From NCBI GenBank assembly GCA_013396635.1, contig WBMW01005156.1, positions 520,976 to 584,975 of the forward strand: a DNA stretch of 64,000 nt, in the 5' to 3' direction. The DNA comes from Penelope pileata (taxonomy: Eukaryota > Chordata > Aves > Galliformes > Cracidae). Each line of letters starts with the position of its first letter. Position 1 is the first letter of the stretch. Of the stretch, positions 25,001-37,480 are shown one piece after another. The notes beneath the pieces were generated by a model that saw only the letters and a list, made by a program, of their open reading frames with translations, was not told where the DNA came from and made no database searches. Made by a program: the position numbers and the translations under genes.

Positions 25001-26255
25001 ATGGAAAGAGAAAGGGCAGCTGCCTTTGCTGGTGGGCATTGTTCAGAGTCCCTCTCTGTTCTGGTGACTAAGAAGATCTGTGTCCTATGGAGCATGGACA
25101 AGAATGTTACACAGGCTGTTGTCATTACCAAAACTCTAAACTGAGACACTTGGCCAGCCTCCTGTCATCTGTGCCTGTGTCCTTCAGCAGCCAGGATCAG
25201 CTGCTTTGCCTGTGCCATATTGGTATGTTGGTGTGTTTTTATGTGTGTCATAAAGGGACACATACAAAGGGAGCTGAAAAGTGCACATTTTTGTATTTTT
25301 GGGGGGTGCTTGAATGCTCATTCACTTTGGTCATGTGTTGTAATTGCCATGGTTCTGTGGCATTTGTGCAAAGAGCCCTACTCAAGCCAAAGATGCAGAC
25401 CTGAATCGAAGAGCTTCCAGGGTGATGTGTGTCAGCACATGGATAAATGGCTGCTACTGCAGAGTGGGTCTGGGCTACAGGAGCTGAAACTGCAGAGAGC
25501 TGAATTCGGAATGTTCTGCAGACTCTGAACGGTGTATTTGTCCTGATTTGGAGTGAATCAATGCTCGTAATCCCATCTGTAGTTGTACATCTTGGGGTTT
25601 TTCCTCTTTTTTTTTTTCTTTTTTCCTTACATTGTCTTTAAAAAGTATTTGTTTCCATAAATGTTCAGATCTTCAAAATAACAGTATCTTCTCCTAGGTG
25701 GTACTTTTTATTCAGTATTCAGGTGCCTCCTGCTGACCATGTAAACAACATAAAGGTGTAGGGCAGGTTCAGCAAAACACAAAAGCTGCCTAGCACTTGG
25801 AAAGATTATTTGATAGAAAGAGAAGATGATTTTCTCATTTCCTGGAATAGGGAAAGAGCCAAAAGTGAGGCATTTGCGATGACTTCCAGATTAGTCCATA
25901 CAATAGAATGCAACAAGCTGTGGCAAATATAGACAGTATACTTGCACTTAAATATTCTCTGGAAGAAGAATGTGATGAACACATTAAACGCACAGGCAGC
26001 ACCTTTGACTTGAGGTCTGTTTTGAGACATGTAGTGCCAGATGTTGGGGGAAGTTTTCAAGGAAATCATCACTATCTGCTTGTCTACAAATAGATGTCTC
26101 CTTTTGTAGCAAATGGCCCTTTGCCCAGTCTGGCTGCTTGTACATGGTTTTGGAACCTTCTCTGCAGATCACACTGGAACAAATGATGTTGCTTCTCTGT
26201 AATAGTCCTATTGAATGTTTTATAAAACTCAAAACATAACCACCCCTCCAAAAAA
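22060..26255. other. Non-coding DNA downstream of the island
   Basis: No exon can be asserted. Good-looking acceptor strings (for example CCCCATCTCTCTTCAG ending near 22,376) lead into frames that stop quickly. Between 24,887 and 25,528 three plus-strand open frames of 85-105 codons overlap, with somewhat higher GC, but I recognise no domain in any of them. Confidence 0.45.
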
Positions 26256-26256
26256 A

Positions 26257-26350
26257 AGAGAGAAGAGAAGAGAAGAGAAGAGAAGAGAAGAGAAGAGAAG
26301 AGAAGAGAAGAGAAGAGAAGAGAAGAGAAGAGAAGAGAAGAGAAAAAAAG
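26257..26350. repeat. (AGAAG)n microsatellite
   Basis: About 17 uninterrupted AGAAG units, flanked by A-rich ends. The plus strand is purely purine, so it is a mirror-type tract able to form triplex DNA. The minus-strand frame through it is just a Ser-Ser-Leu-Leu-Phe repeat and not a gene. Confidence 0.97.
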
Positions 26351-29300
26351 AAAGTTAACTTCAAGGCTCCACGGGATTATGAACTTATGAAATCAAGAAG
26401 TTGCAATGAAAGCTATCTCACTGTAATAGTAAGAACTGATGTTAACAAGTAACATTTAAAGATGAAAGCTCATATATAATAAAGATGTCTGGAATAGATA
26501 TCTGAACAAATTAACTGAAAGAGAACTTAACTGCTAAAGCCACTTGTCTGAAGTACAACACTTCATGACTGGAATTTTGATATAATAAATATTTGACATT
26601 TATAGGTAGAAAAGAAAAACAGAAATTTCAAATAGACAATTTTCATGTTCATTTATTTTGTTTTGTCTTCTGAAACAATTCGGCTTACTGGTTTTGAATC
26701 AAGGAATTAAGCTATTTGTTACACTTGTTTACACACAGCACTCGTTGTCTGAAACTGATACATTCAGTAGACTTGTGGTCTCTCTTGCTCTAGTGTACCT
26801 GGTCCTGTAGTCAAACAGCTGCTGAGATGATCCATTTGCACAATTCTATGTATGCACAGAACCCATGTATACAGAGACATTTTAAAAAACTAGTTTACTA
26901 CTACATTCCAAATTTTTCATGTTGTTGGTATTTAGAAATATCTTGTTTTTCAGTTCTTGTTAATCCCTTCTCAATTCATGGAGCTCCTTGTCTGCAAACA
27001 TTTATTCACATGCTTCATATTTTTAGCTGAAATTTGATATTCAGACAATATATATATAGCTATGGGGGATGAGGAGGGAAACAACTAGAATATTTATTCC
27101 TCTAAATCTGAAATATATGATTTTTTTTTTTCCCCTTGACTATTTCCTTCTTTCCATCCTAAGAAAAATAGAATTGCTGTTTGGGAATCCAGTCTGGGAG
27201 ATGTATAGCTAGATTTATACATGCACTTATTCCACTTTAGACTTCATTGGGATAGATAAAGATGAATTAATCATTGTAATGGAACTTTACAGTTGCCTAG
27301 GGATCAGTGGTTTTAAGTTGATTGTACTCAGTGTTGGTAAACAGAGGAAAGTCCTTAGCAATACCGTGGAGAACTGGTAGCTCAAGGAGGCTAATTACTC
27401 AAAGTAAAACATCTTGTGAATGATATTCTTTGGAGATAAAATAGCAAGTAGATACATGGTTGTGACTGAAAGGTAAATTAAAAAAGCAGAAGCTTAGTAA
27501 ATAGCCAAATAGTCATTGTACCTTATTTGAGAGAAGCAACTTCTAAAAGCTCATCTTGGTTTGGTGACCGTGTGAATATGCTAGTTAGAAAAAATCTGCA
27601 TGTAATATCAATGGGTAAAAAGTGAGAAGCAAATATAATTTGATACAAACTACAAGCTGTAAAATATGATGGAAGTGAGGTCAAGGAAGAAGCCATGGCT
27701 CAGCTAAGAACAACAATATATGTTACGTTGCATTAGGAAAAAAAGAAATATCTCGTATATAAAAATGGAACTATTCAAAGTTCAAGAAAATTAAATTGCT
27801 AATAATGTTTCTGGAAATATTTAGGAGAACGTACTAGTATTCTGTATTGATGGTGAAGTATTTTTGAGTAGTTAGTTTCAAAGGAATCATTAAGCAGTAT
27901 TTTTATGCTGAATATTTTATAAAACAGCTGATTCAGATGAACTGAATTCAAACATAGATATAGATTGTCTTAATTTTAAAGGCCTCTTGGAATACTCTAG
28001 AAACTTCTGGAAGTAGTGAACACAGTATTAAAGCTCTAGAAAAAAAAAGTCAAATAAAAACCCATGCAATATGATCCATATTGTAAAGGACAAGCTAATA
28101 GAATGGCACATGGGATTCTGTACACAATGGTTCAAAAGCTTTGAATTACTTCTAGAATTCAAGGCAGAAGGATTTTGGAAGATAAAGTTCTGACAAAAAA
28201 ATGGGAATAGTCATAATAATTAAATGTTGTAAAATAATTAGTTAAGTTGGTACCACCACCACACACTGCCATATTGCATTCAAAGGATTTTTGTTTTTAT
28301 TTGGTATATGTAGAAAAAAGTAGTGATAAGGAGAAAAGATGGATTAAATTGTTCATGTGCATAGTACAGATAAAGCAGATAGAATAATGCTGTATCAACT
28401 TCTTATGCAATAAAATGAAGATGAAAAACCAGAAAACTTACAGAGAAGAGTCTCAAGTGCTTTGTAAACTGGAGAAAATGTCTAATATGGAGTAAATAGA
28501 GATCAGTTAGCTGATAAGAGAGGAAAATATCAGATACCAGTGAATTTTTTAATCTAATAGAGAGAGACTTCATAACATTTCCTTCTGGACATCATCACCA
28601 GAACTCTTTAAAGTGTTAATGCTGTACATAAGTTTTTTTGTTGTGAGATCAACTACAAGAGCAAACTACCAGAAAGATTGATTTATTCTGTGTTCCTCAG
28701 GTATTCAGCTAAAATCATATTTATCTTTTAACCAGGTGCACATTATGCTCTAACCAAATAAAACAATTACATTTAAGTCTGAGGCAAATGCAAGGGCCTT
28801 TGAACTATCTAGTTCTTTCTATCCTTGAACATTCTGATCAATGCCAGCTTTAAGTATATAATTGTCATTGTTTAAAATAAGGTGGTGTGAGTCAGATTTC
28901 TGGAGCATGTTAATTCCCATTATTTAGCACCAAATTTGCACACACTTTCCACATACTGATACATATAATGCTAGTATTTTCACCTCGTGCTTCCCTTTCA
29001 CCTTCTAATATTCCCTTAGCTAATTGTTAAGGAATTTAGAAGATTCTAAACCTTTCATACATATAAAACTGGTCAAAGTTATGTCCACATATTCTTATAT
29101 TAAAATAGATACTAAATATTCTAATACTAAATTAGATACTAAATTATTTTATAGATATGGTAAAGTTTTAAATTGAGAGGTACTTCATTACATTTTGGAA
29201 TTTTAGAGTAAGGACTCATATTATAGGATTATAATTTCCCTTTTAGTAATATGAAAGTAAAAATTACAGTATTAGATCAGATCATAAGAATTTTCTCACT

Positions 29301-32300
29301 CTCATTTTCCAACAGCAAGAAATGTCACTTTGGATATTTGCATAGTAAGTTCTCCACGAAGGAGGGGAACTTACACTGCTGATACAGCCCCATAGCCATG
29401 TGGAAAATCATGGTTTGTGTAGCCTCATTTGGATTTCTTTCTTCTTCTCCTCAGTATATCTTTGCCCAGCATTTACTACGTTTCTGTTCTTTACAGCACC
29501 CCTCTGAACAGCCTATCTGTTCCAATCAGTCTGAGATAAGCAGTGAAAAAGAGTTTCCTACCCAAACAGTCTTCTTGACTGAGCTGAATAAACGCTTACA
29601 CCAAACTCTCATGGCCAACTTGTAATGCTTTGGATATTTATATTTTGTTTTCTAACCCAGCAGAATCGGTGAATTTCCAAGCCTCAAAGATTAATTTGCT
29701 ATTTGAATTTTCCATAACCCTAACCCACTTAGCAGCCAGAGGTCTTGCTATCCGAAAAGAAACCCTTGTCATGTTTAAGTTTAATGTTATGTTGTGATGG
29801 ACTTGTGATAATGCCTTTCTGGACAATTTATTCCATGTAAAATAGTTTATCAGTGGGGAGAAAGAATTTCTGGTAGTGACCTCTGAGGGAAAACAAGTTG
29901 CTTTGCTGGGGAGAAAAGAAGCTGCCTCTGCCCCTTCCCTGAACCCACGTGGCTTTGTTGCCTGCTGAGTTGCTGCCAGCGTTACTTGCCAGAGGATTCA
30001 GCTTGCTTGTGCAAGCTCACCACTAACTAGATTACAAGGTAGACATGCAGTATTTTTCCTTTGTTGAGGTAACTGTGACCAATATCATTATCCATAGCTA
30101 TATCATACTATTTTTATCCTATTATATATATTCCTGCTCTTCTGCCATGACATTTGACAGCATTGAATTACATAGGTTGATTACGCATTTTGTTCAGATA
30201 CACACGTATGTCAAAGTAGGTGTATTTATAAAAATCTGTGTTCTTGTTTTGTTGCCTTGCAATATCATTGGACCTCTCAGTTCTTTCTAAGAAAGAGCAC
30301 CTGATTTCTTGCGTATAATTTGCCAGAGCACCAAAGAGAATTAGCAATCTTAAATCTTGCTTTAAAGTTCCTTAAACATTTTTGAAAATGAAACTTAGGA
30401 GGCTTAAGTCACGTAAGTATTTTTGGAAGTGCTTCTCTGCCTGTGTGATATCTGTCATTCTGTATGATTTCATTGTCTGCCTTCTTACTCATAATAATTA
30501 TCGTGTCCCTATGAAAAAATATTTCACTATGCATCCTTCAGTTCTAATTGTCTTTTTCAAGATGGGATAATCATAACTGAATTTCACATTCTGGGGGATG
30601 AATGACATGTAAAAGCATTATAAGTTTGCATACATATAATATCTCTATATATTATTTGGCATTACTTCTCTAGAGATATTTGTGGGTTTCTTTTTTGTTG
30701 TTTCTTTAGGTGTTCTGGGTTTTCTTTTGAATGCTGCAGGGTTTTGCAAAACTTTACATGCCACTAGCCATAAATTGTGACATTTATTTTTCTCAGCTGA
30801 ATCACTATAGATAATTACAACCATTATAACCATCCATTGTTTGCAGGTAGCTTAAAATATTGCTGCTAACATATGTTAGTACGTATTCTAACACTGAATT
30901 TCTTTTGTTTTCTACACTCATCTGCCATTTTGGGTTCTCTTGACATTACAGTTCATATAATTCTATGTCCTCTGAAAATTTTGGTCCCAGACTGCCTGAT
31001 CCTTTACATGAATAAACATCATAAATAACACATTAACCACTGGAGATAATGAAAACTGGTGATTTAATTTCTCTTTTCTGTCTATTTACAATTAACCAGC
31101 GGCTAATCCATGATAGAACTTTTCCTTTTGTCCCATGAGTACTTTGTTTTACTGTCAAGAGCAAATTCTTAACTGGTTTTTAATATTTTCCTGTATCATA
31201 CCCTTTCAAAGTAATTGTTTTTGACAACTGTTATCCATGATTTTGGAGTCACAGCTAGGATAGGATAAGCAGATTTGCTACCCTGCAGCCTTTCTCATTT
31301 TCAGTTAACTACTGCATAAAACTCGCTGTTCAGCTAGATGACTCCAGGGCTCCTGCTGAACTCATGGATAAGTATATCTAGGCCTAATGAAGTACAGATT
31401 TTCAATGTATCAGTTTGTTCCAGTGTTTTCTTACTACTACTGTTTAGAAACTTTGTACATGACTTCTCCATCTTCTGAAGAAGTGTGACAAACAAAGTAT
31501 TTATCTGCTTCTTGTGATGTTATCATTTTAAAAATCCAGCCATATCACTAGTCCTTTCTTATCTTTCCCTCTTTCTACATCATTTGTTCGTGTCTTTGGC
31601 TATTTACTTTTCATAGTCCACTTTGGAGTCCTTCCAATTTACATCTTCCTTACATTTTTACCTTCCAGAAATTTTGCAGTCTTCTAGGGAAGAAGGATTC
31701 AGTAATACAAAAGAAAGATTGCTTCTGTCACTGTCAGAGGAAAATAGCGTATTTATCCCTTACAGCATATAGATCGGTGTATTTATTAATTTATTTAAAA
31801 CATTAAGGTATTCTTATCAAAAATTCAATAGTTTTCTAAATTTACTTTAGCTTAAGAGGGTGAGGTAGGGTCTGGATCTAGCTGGAGAATATCCTCAGTA
31901 TTGCTTTTCCAAAAGACATCAGAAAAATTTTTGATGCCTATTTCAAATTCCGCTAACTTTTGTGGTTGGTTTGTTTGTTTTCCCAAAGCTCCCATTTGGA
32001 ATTTTTCTATGGGAAAAAGGTTAAAAGTGTGGTAAACTCATACTTACGTGTATTAAGAAGGTAATATTATTCATATCATATCATCATAGTAAAATTCATT
32101 AACTACCTGAATACCTCATGTGCAAATCGAATCCCTTAAAGTCCACAGATGGGTGGACATTTTAAAGCTTTTGTGGAAGACTTCAAAATACAAAAATGAA
32201 AAAAAAACTACATATTAAATAAAAAGACTTGTGATATATTTTCTGTTTTCATAGCAAATAAAATTTAAAGCAAGACTCTTATTTATGAGGGAAAACACTT

Positions 32301-32835
32301 GTAAATCACTAATATCGTGACTTTTCCTCATTTATGGGGTAGATATGATCTCTTTTTCATCTCTCCTCCATCAGTCTGTTTATAATCTTGCTCTGTTCTC
32401 CTTCCAAAGGGTAGTGTTTGATTAGTGTTTGATTAGAATAGGGATTAAAGAACATTTTAGAAAACTTCAGAGTAAAGTGACAATTTTGTTAGTCATCATG
32501 TTATTTCTAGAAAACATCAGTTTAATATCATCCATACTTACGGGCTATGACATGTCCTTAAGAAATATATAGGACTTGATATATTCCTCGGAATCGAGTA
32601 ATACAGGATACACAATATCAAATGGAGTTGAATTTATAAATTGCTAAAAACGTGCACACTTTCAGACCCATGCAGACACTCTATAGTCACAGAAATGTGC
32701 AAGAAGATGTCAATATCTATGCATATTATTTATGCATAAATTAGTTGTACTGAATTTTGCAATTCATAAGTTGTTTATACTAATGACATTTTCTAGGAAC
32801 ATGCCATTATTTTTCTGCAGGAATGGTTGTACTCA
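26351..32835. other. Long non-coding stretch
   Basis: About 6.5 kb of AT-rich DNA with no recognised exon or transposon. A small exact tandem TAGTGTTTGAT occurs at 32,412-32,433. A patch at 29.88-30.0 kb is less AT-rich but has no open frame. Probably intron or intergenic. Confidence 0.5.
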
Positions 32836-32938
32836 TGGCAATCCTGCCCGTGGCAAGGGGTTTGGAACTAGATGACCTTTATGATCCCTTCCAATACATG
32901 CCATTTTATCATTCTCTGATTCTCTGATTCTCTGATTC
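32836..32938 (+). mobile_element. CR1 LINE 3' end with octamer tail
   Basis: Plus-oriented CR1 terminus: CCTGCCCGTGGCAAGGGG, GGAACTAGATGACC, then CCCTTCCAATACATGCCATT. It ends in three perfect ATTCTCTG units (32,911-32,934), a variant of the ATTCTATG tail typical of CR1. The intact tail suggests a comparatively recent insertion. Everything 5' of about 32,836 is missing, as in most CR1 copies. Confidence 0.93.
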
Positions 32939-33012
32939 ACACAGTAGGTTTTTCTTTGAATGAGAATGATTTAAGGTCTTCTAAAAGGTCTATTTGTTTT
33001 TCTTTATTTAGA

Positions 33013-33051
33013 TTTCTTTTCTTTCTTTCTTTCCTTTTTTTTTTTTTTTTT
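33013..33051. repeat. (TTTC)n then poly-T
   Basis: Four TTTC-like units followed by about 17 T bases. Simple repeat. Confidence 0.9.
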
Positions 33052-36000
33052 GCAAATAAGTTCAAAATATCAAAGCAGAAAGTTCATCTGTGTCATAGTT
33101 TTGCTGTTGAGAACAGTCATATAGGACAAGGTGTGTTAATGTGCAAATAAATAGGTCAAGTTTCCCAATCCAGTTTAGGATTCCCAGTGTTGCTACAAAA
33201 GCCAACAGACAAATGTGTGGTATTTAAATTGCAAGAGTGTTGTCTGTATTTCGTCCACAACACTGTTACACTCTTTCCATATTAATGTTCTTATAAGCCA
33301 TTGAGATCAACTAGTAAAAAGTTTTGGTGCACTGGTCCTCCTGGCAACTTGCATTGTTCTCCATAAACAGGCTCAGTAGTAATACCTGTGTACAGTGTGA
33401 TGAGAAAGATTATTAAAAAACTCGTGCTGGTAACAGAAATAATACTGCAGTTTCAGAGGTAATTACAATGACTGCGATTGTTCTACACTTGGTACTGTGA
33501 TCAGATTGGGAATTTATAAAAAAAAATTCTGAGACATCTCATTCCATGTGTCTCTCCCAGTTGCTGTACCCTGTTCTGAATGACTGCTTTATGTCAGTGG
33601 AACATGAAGCACTTGGGATACATCTTTAATACAGTCTGTACTTAGGCAGTGGAGCAACAGATAGCTTAGAAGTTCCTCCCTCAGATACTGGTACTGCTAT
33701 AGCTACATAAGAAACCCCTAGGTGTTTGGCATTATGTTGATTATTTTACTTCACTAAGTTAATTGCTTTTATCCCCTTCTGTCCTTGCCACCTTACCACT
33801 AAGTTGAAGTCTGACAAAATTTGTAATGAACAGAAGGAACAAAAAATTAAAACTGAAAAGCTGAGATGTACTCCACGACAATGGGGAGTATTGCAATGCT
33901 TAGTACTGTATGACATATTGTTAAGACAATTCTTAAATGTATACTGAAACAAATATTACATAAATAAATAGTATTGCAGATAGTTGTGCAGACTGTTATG
34001 AATCTTGCTTATGCACTTTTTTTTTTTTTAATTATCACCTATGTATGCATTTTAAAGCTACCGCTTCCACTGGTTACTGGTTTATGTCCTACATACTGAT
34101 CCTATAATTTCTGTTCATCATATTTCATGTGTTCATTCTTTGCTCTTCATTTTGTTTTTTAAAGATCATAATGAGTTGTGATCCCTTTGAATACCTGATT
34201 GAACCTGAATTTTCCAAACTAAAATACATTTTAGGCCTCTACAAGATGCCAAAAATGAAGGGTTCATATTAAATCTATGTAATGATACCTGGGTTTGTAT
34301 AAAGAGGAGATAAAACAGTCACTAGCTGACCAACTAAAGAAATAAGAACTTGAGAGAAGAGAAACTTCAAGCTTAACCAAAGCCAATGAACTTATGCAAG
34401 TACAAGGGAGATGCGATTTAATAAATTGGCAGAGACTGTTATTATTTCTCATAACAAGGTTATTTGTGTTCTGACTTTCAAAATGTTTCTTTTTGCCTCA
34501 AAGACCCGGTGTCTGCCTCCCAGGAATTTTCCTGCATCAGTCAAAGGCTGAGATAGATTACAGAAATTAGATAATTTATCTTTATGTCAAAACAAGTGTA
34601 TATATTTTACATATTACATTTTCCATTTTAAAAGTGGCTAAAGGGCAAAGTCATATCAAAATCAATAGATAAAGTGCTATTGACTAAAGCTTTTTAAATT
34701 TACTTTTAAATATTTTGCTGTATTGTTTTACAGTACTTATTTTTCACAACGTACGGAAGAATCTCATTATTAAGAATGGTTTAGAATTTAGAAATGGTGC
34801 TTAAGATTTCTGAGGAAGATTTTTTTTCTACTGAAATTGATGCTTGTCAGAGTATTTCATCCTTCTTTGAAAGGACAGGGAACACTACACAATGCAGCAT
34901 GTCTTAAGAAGAAAAAATGTTGAGTTAAAACCAGCACTTAGAAGTGTGAAGACGCCTTTTTCCTCCTCCTCATTTTTACTCCTCCTCCTCCTCTTCTTCC
35001 TCCTCCAAGCTCTTCCTCTAGGTGGAGCTACAGATCTTCAAGTGAGTTCATTAGGAAGTTTATTATTCCTTTATTAACACTTTATTTCCTACTTTCATGT
35101 GTTTTCAGTGAGCCATTATTTTTTATTAATGACTAAAAGGTTATTTTGAACAGATCAATGTAAAACAGAAAAAAAAAGAAATGACGACATTTTCATAGTT
35201 CAAAATTTGGAGCTTGTACAGAAAGTGAAGAAGAAAATTAAAGAGGTTATGAAATAATTTTTGAAAAAGTACACACCTATGCTTAGATCTGAAGGATTAC
35301 CTAAGATGCAAGATCATATTTGTTTAATCGTATGTCTGCTTTCTGATGGCATCACATTGCAGATTACAGGAAAGATTTTATTAGCTTCTATTTTTCTGTT
35401 TTAGCATGATTCTTTTATTTATGTACTCAATTTGGGGGGATGATTTCTTTTGTCCCTAAACATCAAGGCTTTGTTTTAAAATGCTTCTCCTCTGGCAATT
35501 TAATTCCCTTACTTTCTTAGTCGAAAACATCAAAGAGTTGGAAGGACCTTTTTTTCTGAACATCCCTAGGCAACATCAAAACATTCCGAAACACTCTATC
35601 TGTTGTACCTGATTTTTTCTTACCCACACATCCCTTCTTTCCTTACAAACATTGAGCTTTAGAGAAATTCATGGACAGCTGTTAATTTAAATGCAATTTC
35701 AAAAATCTTCAGGGAATCTGACCATGGCCAGGAGTCCTCAAGAAAGAAAAAAGTATTGCAAGTTCCAGCATAATGAAATTGCCTTCAATAAAGAGGACAA
35801 GAGAGCTTACCTTTGGGACAGAATGGATTCTTCCCTGATTTCTTATTTTCTTTTTTCATCTGGTTCTTCCTTCAGTGAAGCATTACCTCTTGCCTGCAAG
35901 AATAACAGGAAAAAGGGAATATTTTACTAAAAGAAAACTTACCCCCAACCCCAAATGTATGGCTGGAGAATAACATTCTAAACAAAATATATAAAATATG

Positions 36001-37039
36001 TATAGAAGAAAATCTCTTTGAATCTAGTGATCTCCCCAGCTGTGTATCTGCCTTTCAAGGAAATAATTGTAAAGTTTTCCAGGTGATTTTAACATATGTT
36101 TATTAAATGGTATCATAATAAGAAAATGCATTTCCACTACTTTTTTTTTTCTGTTTCCAAGTGGGGATATAATTAGTCAGAATTTTCTTCTGAAAAGGCT
36201 TACTGCTTACAGTAGAATTGGAGGATGGAAGCAGAGGCTGTTTCCTTAGATATGGTGCTCTGTTCTGGTTTGATTTTTTGGTAAATATTCTATAATCTTT
36301 CATTATCTATGTGATGCTCTGTAATACAGAAAAATGAAGATTATCCTTCCTCCAAAGATCATATATACTTGAAAAGCACCACCTTCAATTCATGAAATTA
36401 ATTTTTCCTCAAGTCTATTTTTACATTCAGAAAGCAATTTTTCAATAAACTTGAAGTCATTTCTACTTGAACTTTTCTAAACAGGAACTATGTAAATATG
36501 TAGCATAATAAAAACTTTTCTAAAAAAAACCTTATTTTTATCAATAATATTGCAATCAATATACAGACTCAAATTTGTACTTTTCAGTAAGGTCTGTCAT
36601 ATGTCTGATCTGAGAATTGCTCATAAATGTTTATCAGAATAGAGCTAATAAAGTACAGAATTTCTTTCCTAAAAAATATAGAGATATCGTAAGTTGTAAC
36701 TTTAAGAATTTCTCTTCATTGTGCAATTTAATATGCAATCTGTTTTATAGGAGGAAATTTTTTTTGTTAATTATTTTCTCATCAGTTGACATATTTTTGT
36801 AATTCACTCATTAAGTGGTATTATGTCATGCTCATGAAGGCAGGGAGGGGTGACTAATCCCCTTTTGTTAGATTAAGATGAAAACGACACTCAAGGTCCA
36901 AACATAATCATCAATTTCAATAAGAATCTCTGTACTACAATTATCTTAAAAGTGTTGGCACTCTTATGATTGTATCTATCTAAGCTGTGCGGCTGAACTA
37001 TGAGACTTTATAAGAAATCAAAATAAGTCTTGCATGACA
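33052..37039. other. Non-coding AT-rich DNA
   Basis: No exon or recognised transposon. A short TTGGAAGGACC string at 35,538-35,548 recalls CR1 but lacks the rest of the signature, so I do not call it. Confidence 0.5.
34957..35019. repeat. CTC/CTT-rich polypyrimidine tract
   Basis: Repeated TCC, CTC and CTT units with two short interruptions. It resembles a strong splice-acceptor tract, but the bases that follow show no convincing AG|exon. Confidence 0.8.
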
Positions 37040-37480
37040 ACAATTTTACAAGGGAAAAAAAAAGAATGAGATGGAGTTGGAGTGTGGGGGGAGAAAGAGA
37101 GAGAGGTGCAGAGAAAGAGATTACCAGTCTTGGTTCCAGCATTGGTCCAGCCACTGGGGGGGGNNGTGGGCGGGCAGCTGTCTTCCTCCTTGACCTGTGA
37201 AAGCACTCATCCAGAAGTTCCAAAGTCTCAAAGCCCTCCTGAGCTTCTCTTGGGCATCCTTGTATGCCTGCTAGATTTTCAGGGTTCACTGTCAAGAAGT
37301 TAACCATCAACAAGTTTGTTTGTCAGCAAGCTCATCGACAACTTTGCCATAAACAAGATTGCAGTCAAAATTTCTGCAGCAAACGGGAGTTTTGGACAGA
37401 GCAAGGCCATCCTGTCTCCATAGGGCTCCCTTCTCTGATCACATCTCCAGCTTTTAGCATGTTACAGTGATGATCTTGCA
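37040..37480. other. GC-raised segment with G-run and gap
   Basis: Composition differs from the flanks: a purine-rich GGGGGGAGAAAGAGAGAGAG part (about 37,085-37,110), a G-run with two Ns (37,156-37,175), then about 300 bases of balanced composition. It may be an unrecognised interspersed repeat, possibly LTR-derived, but I cannot match it to a family. Open frames across the gap are unreliable. Confidence 0.3.
37164..37165. other. Ambiguous bases (NN) in a G-run
   Basis: Two Ns inside eight or more consecutive Gs, next to GTGGGCGGG. The G-run probably has the wrong length in this assembly. Confidence 0.98.

Noticed and set aside
25984..26364. 126-codon minus-strand open frame with a hydrophobic Ser/Leu/Phe repeat
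   Set aside because: The repeat is a translation of the AGAAG microsatellite, not a signal peptide or membrane protein.
35515..35560. TTGGAAGGACC string like a CR1 3' end
   Set aside because: The surrounding CR1 signature is absent.
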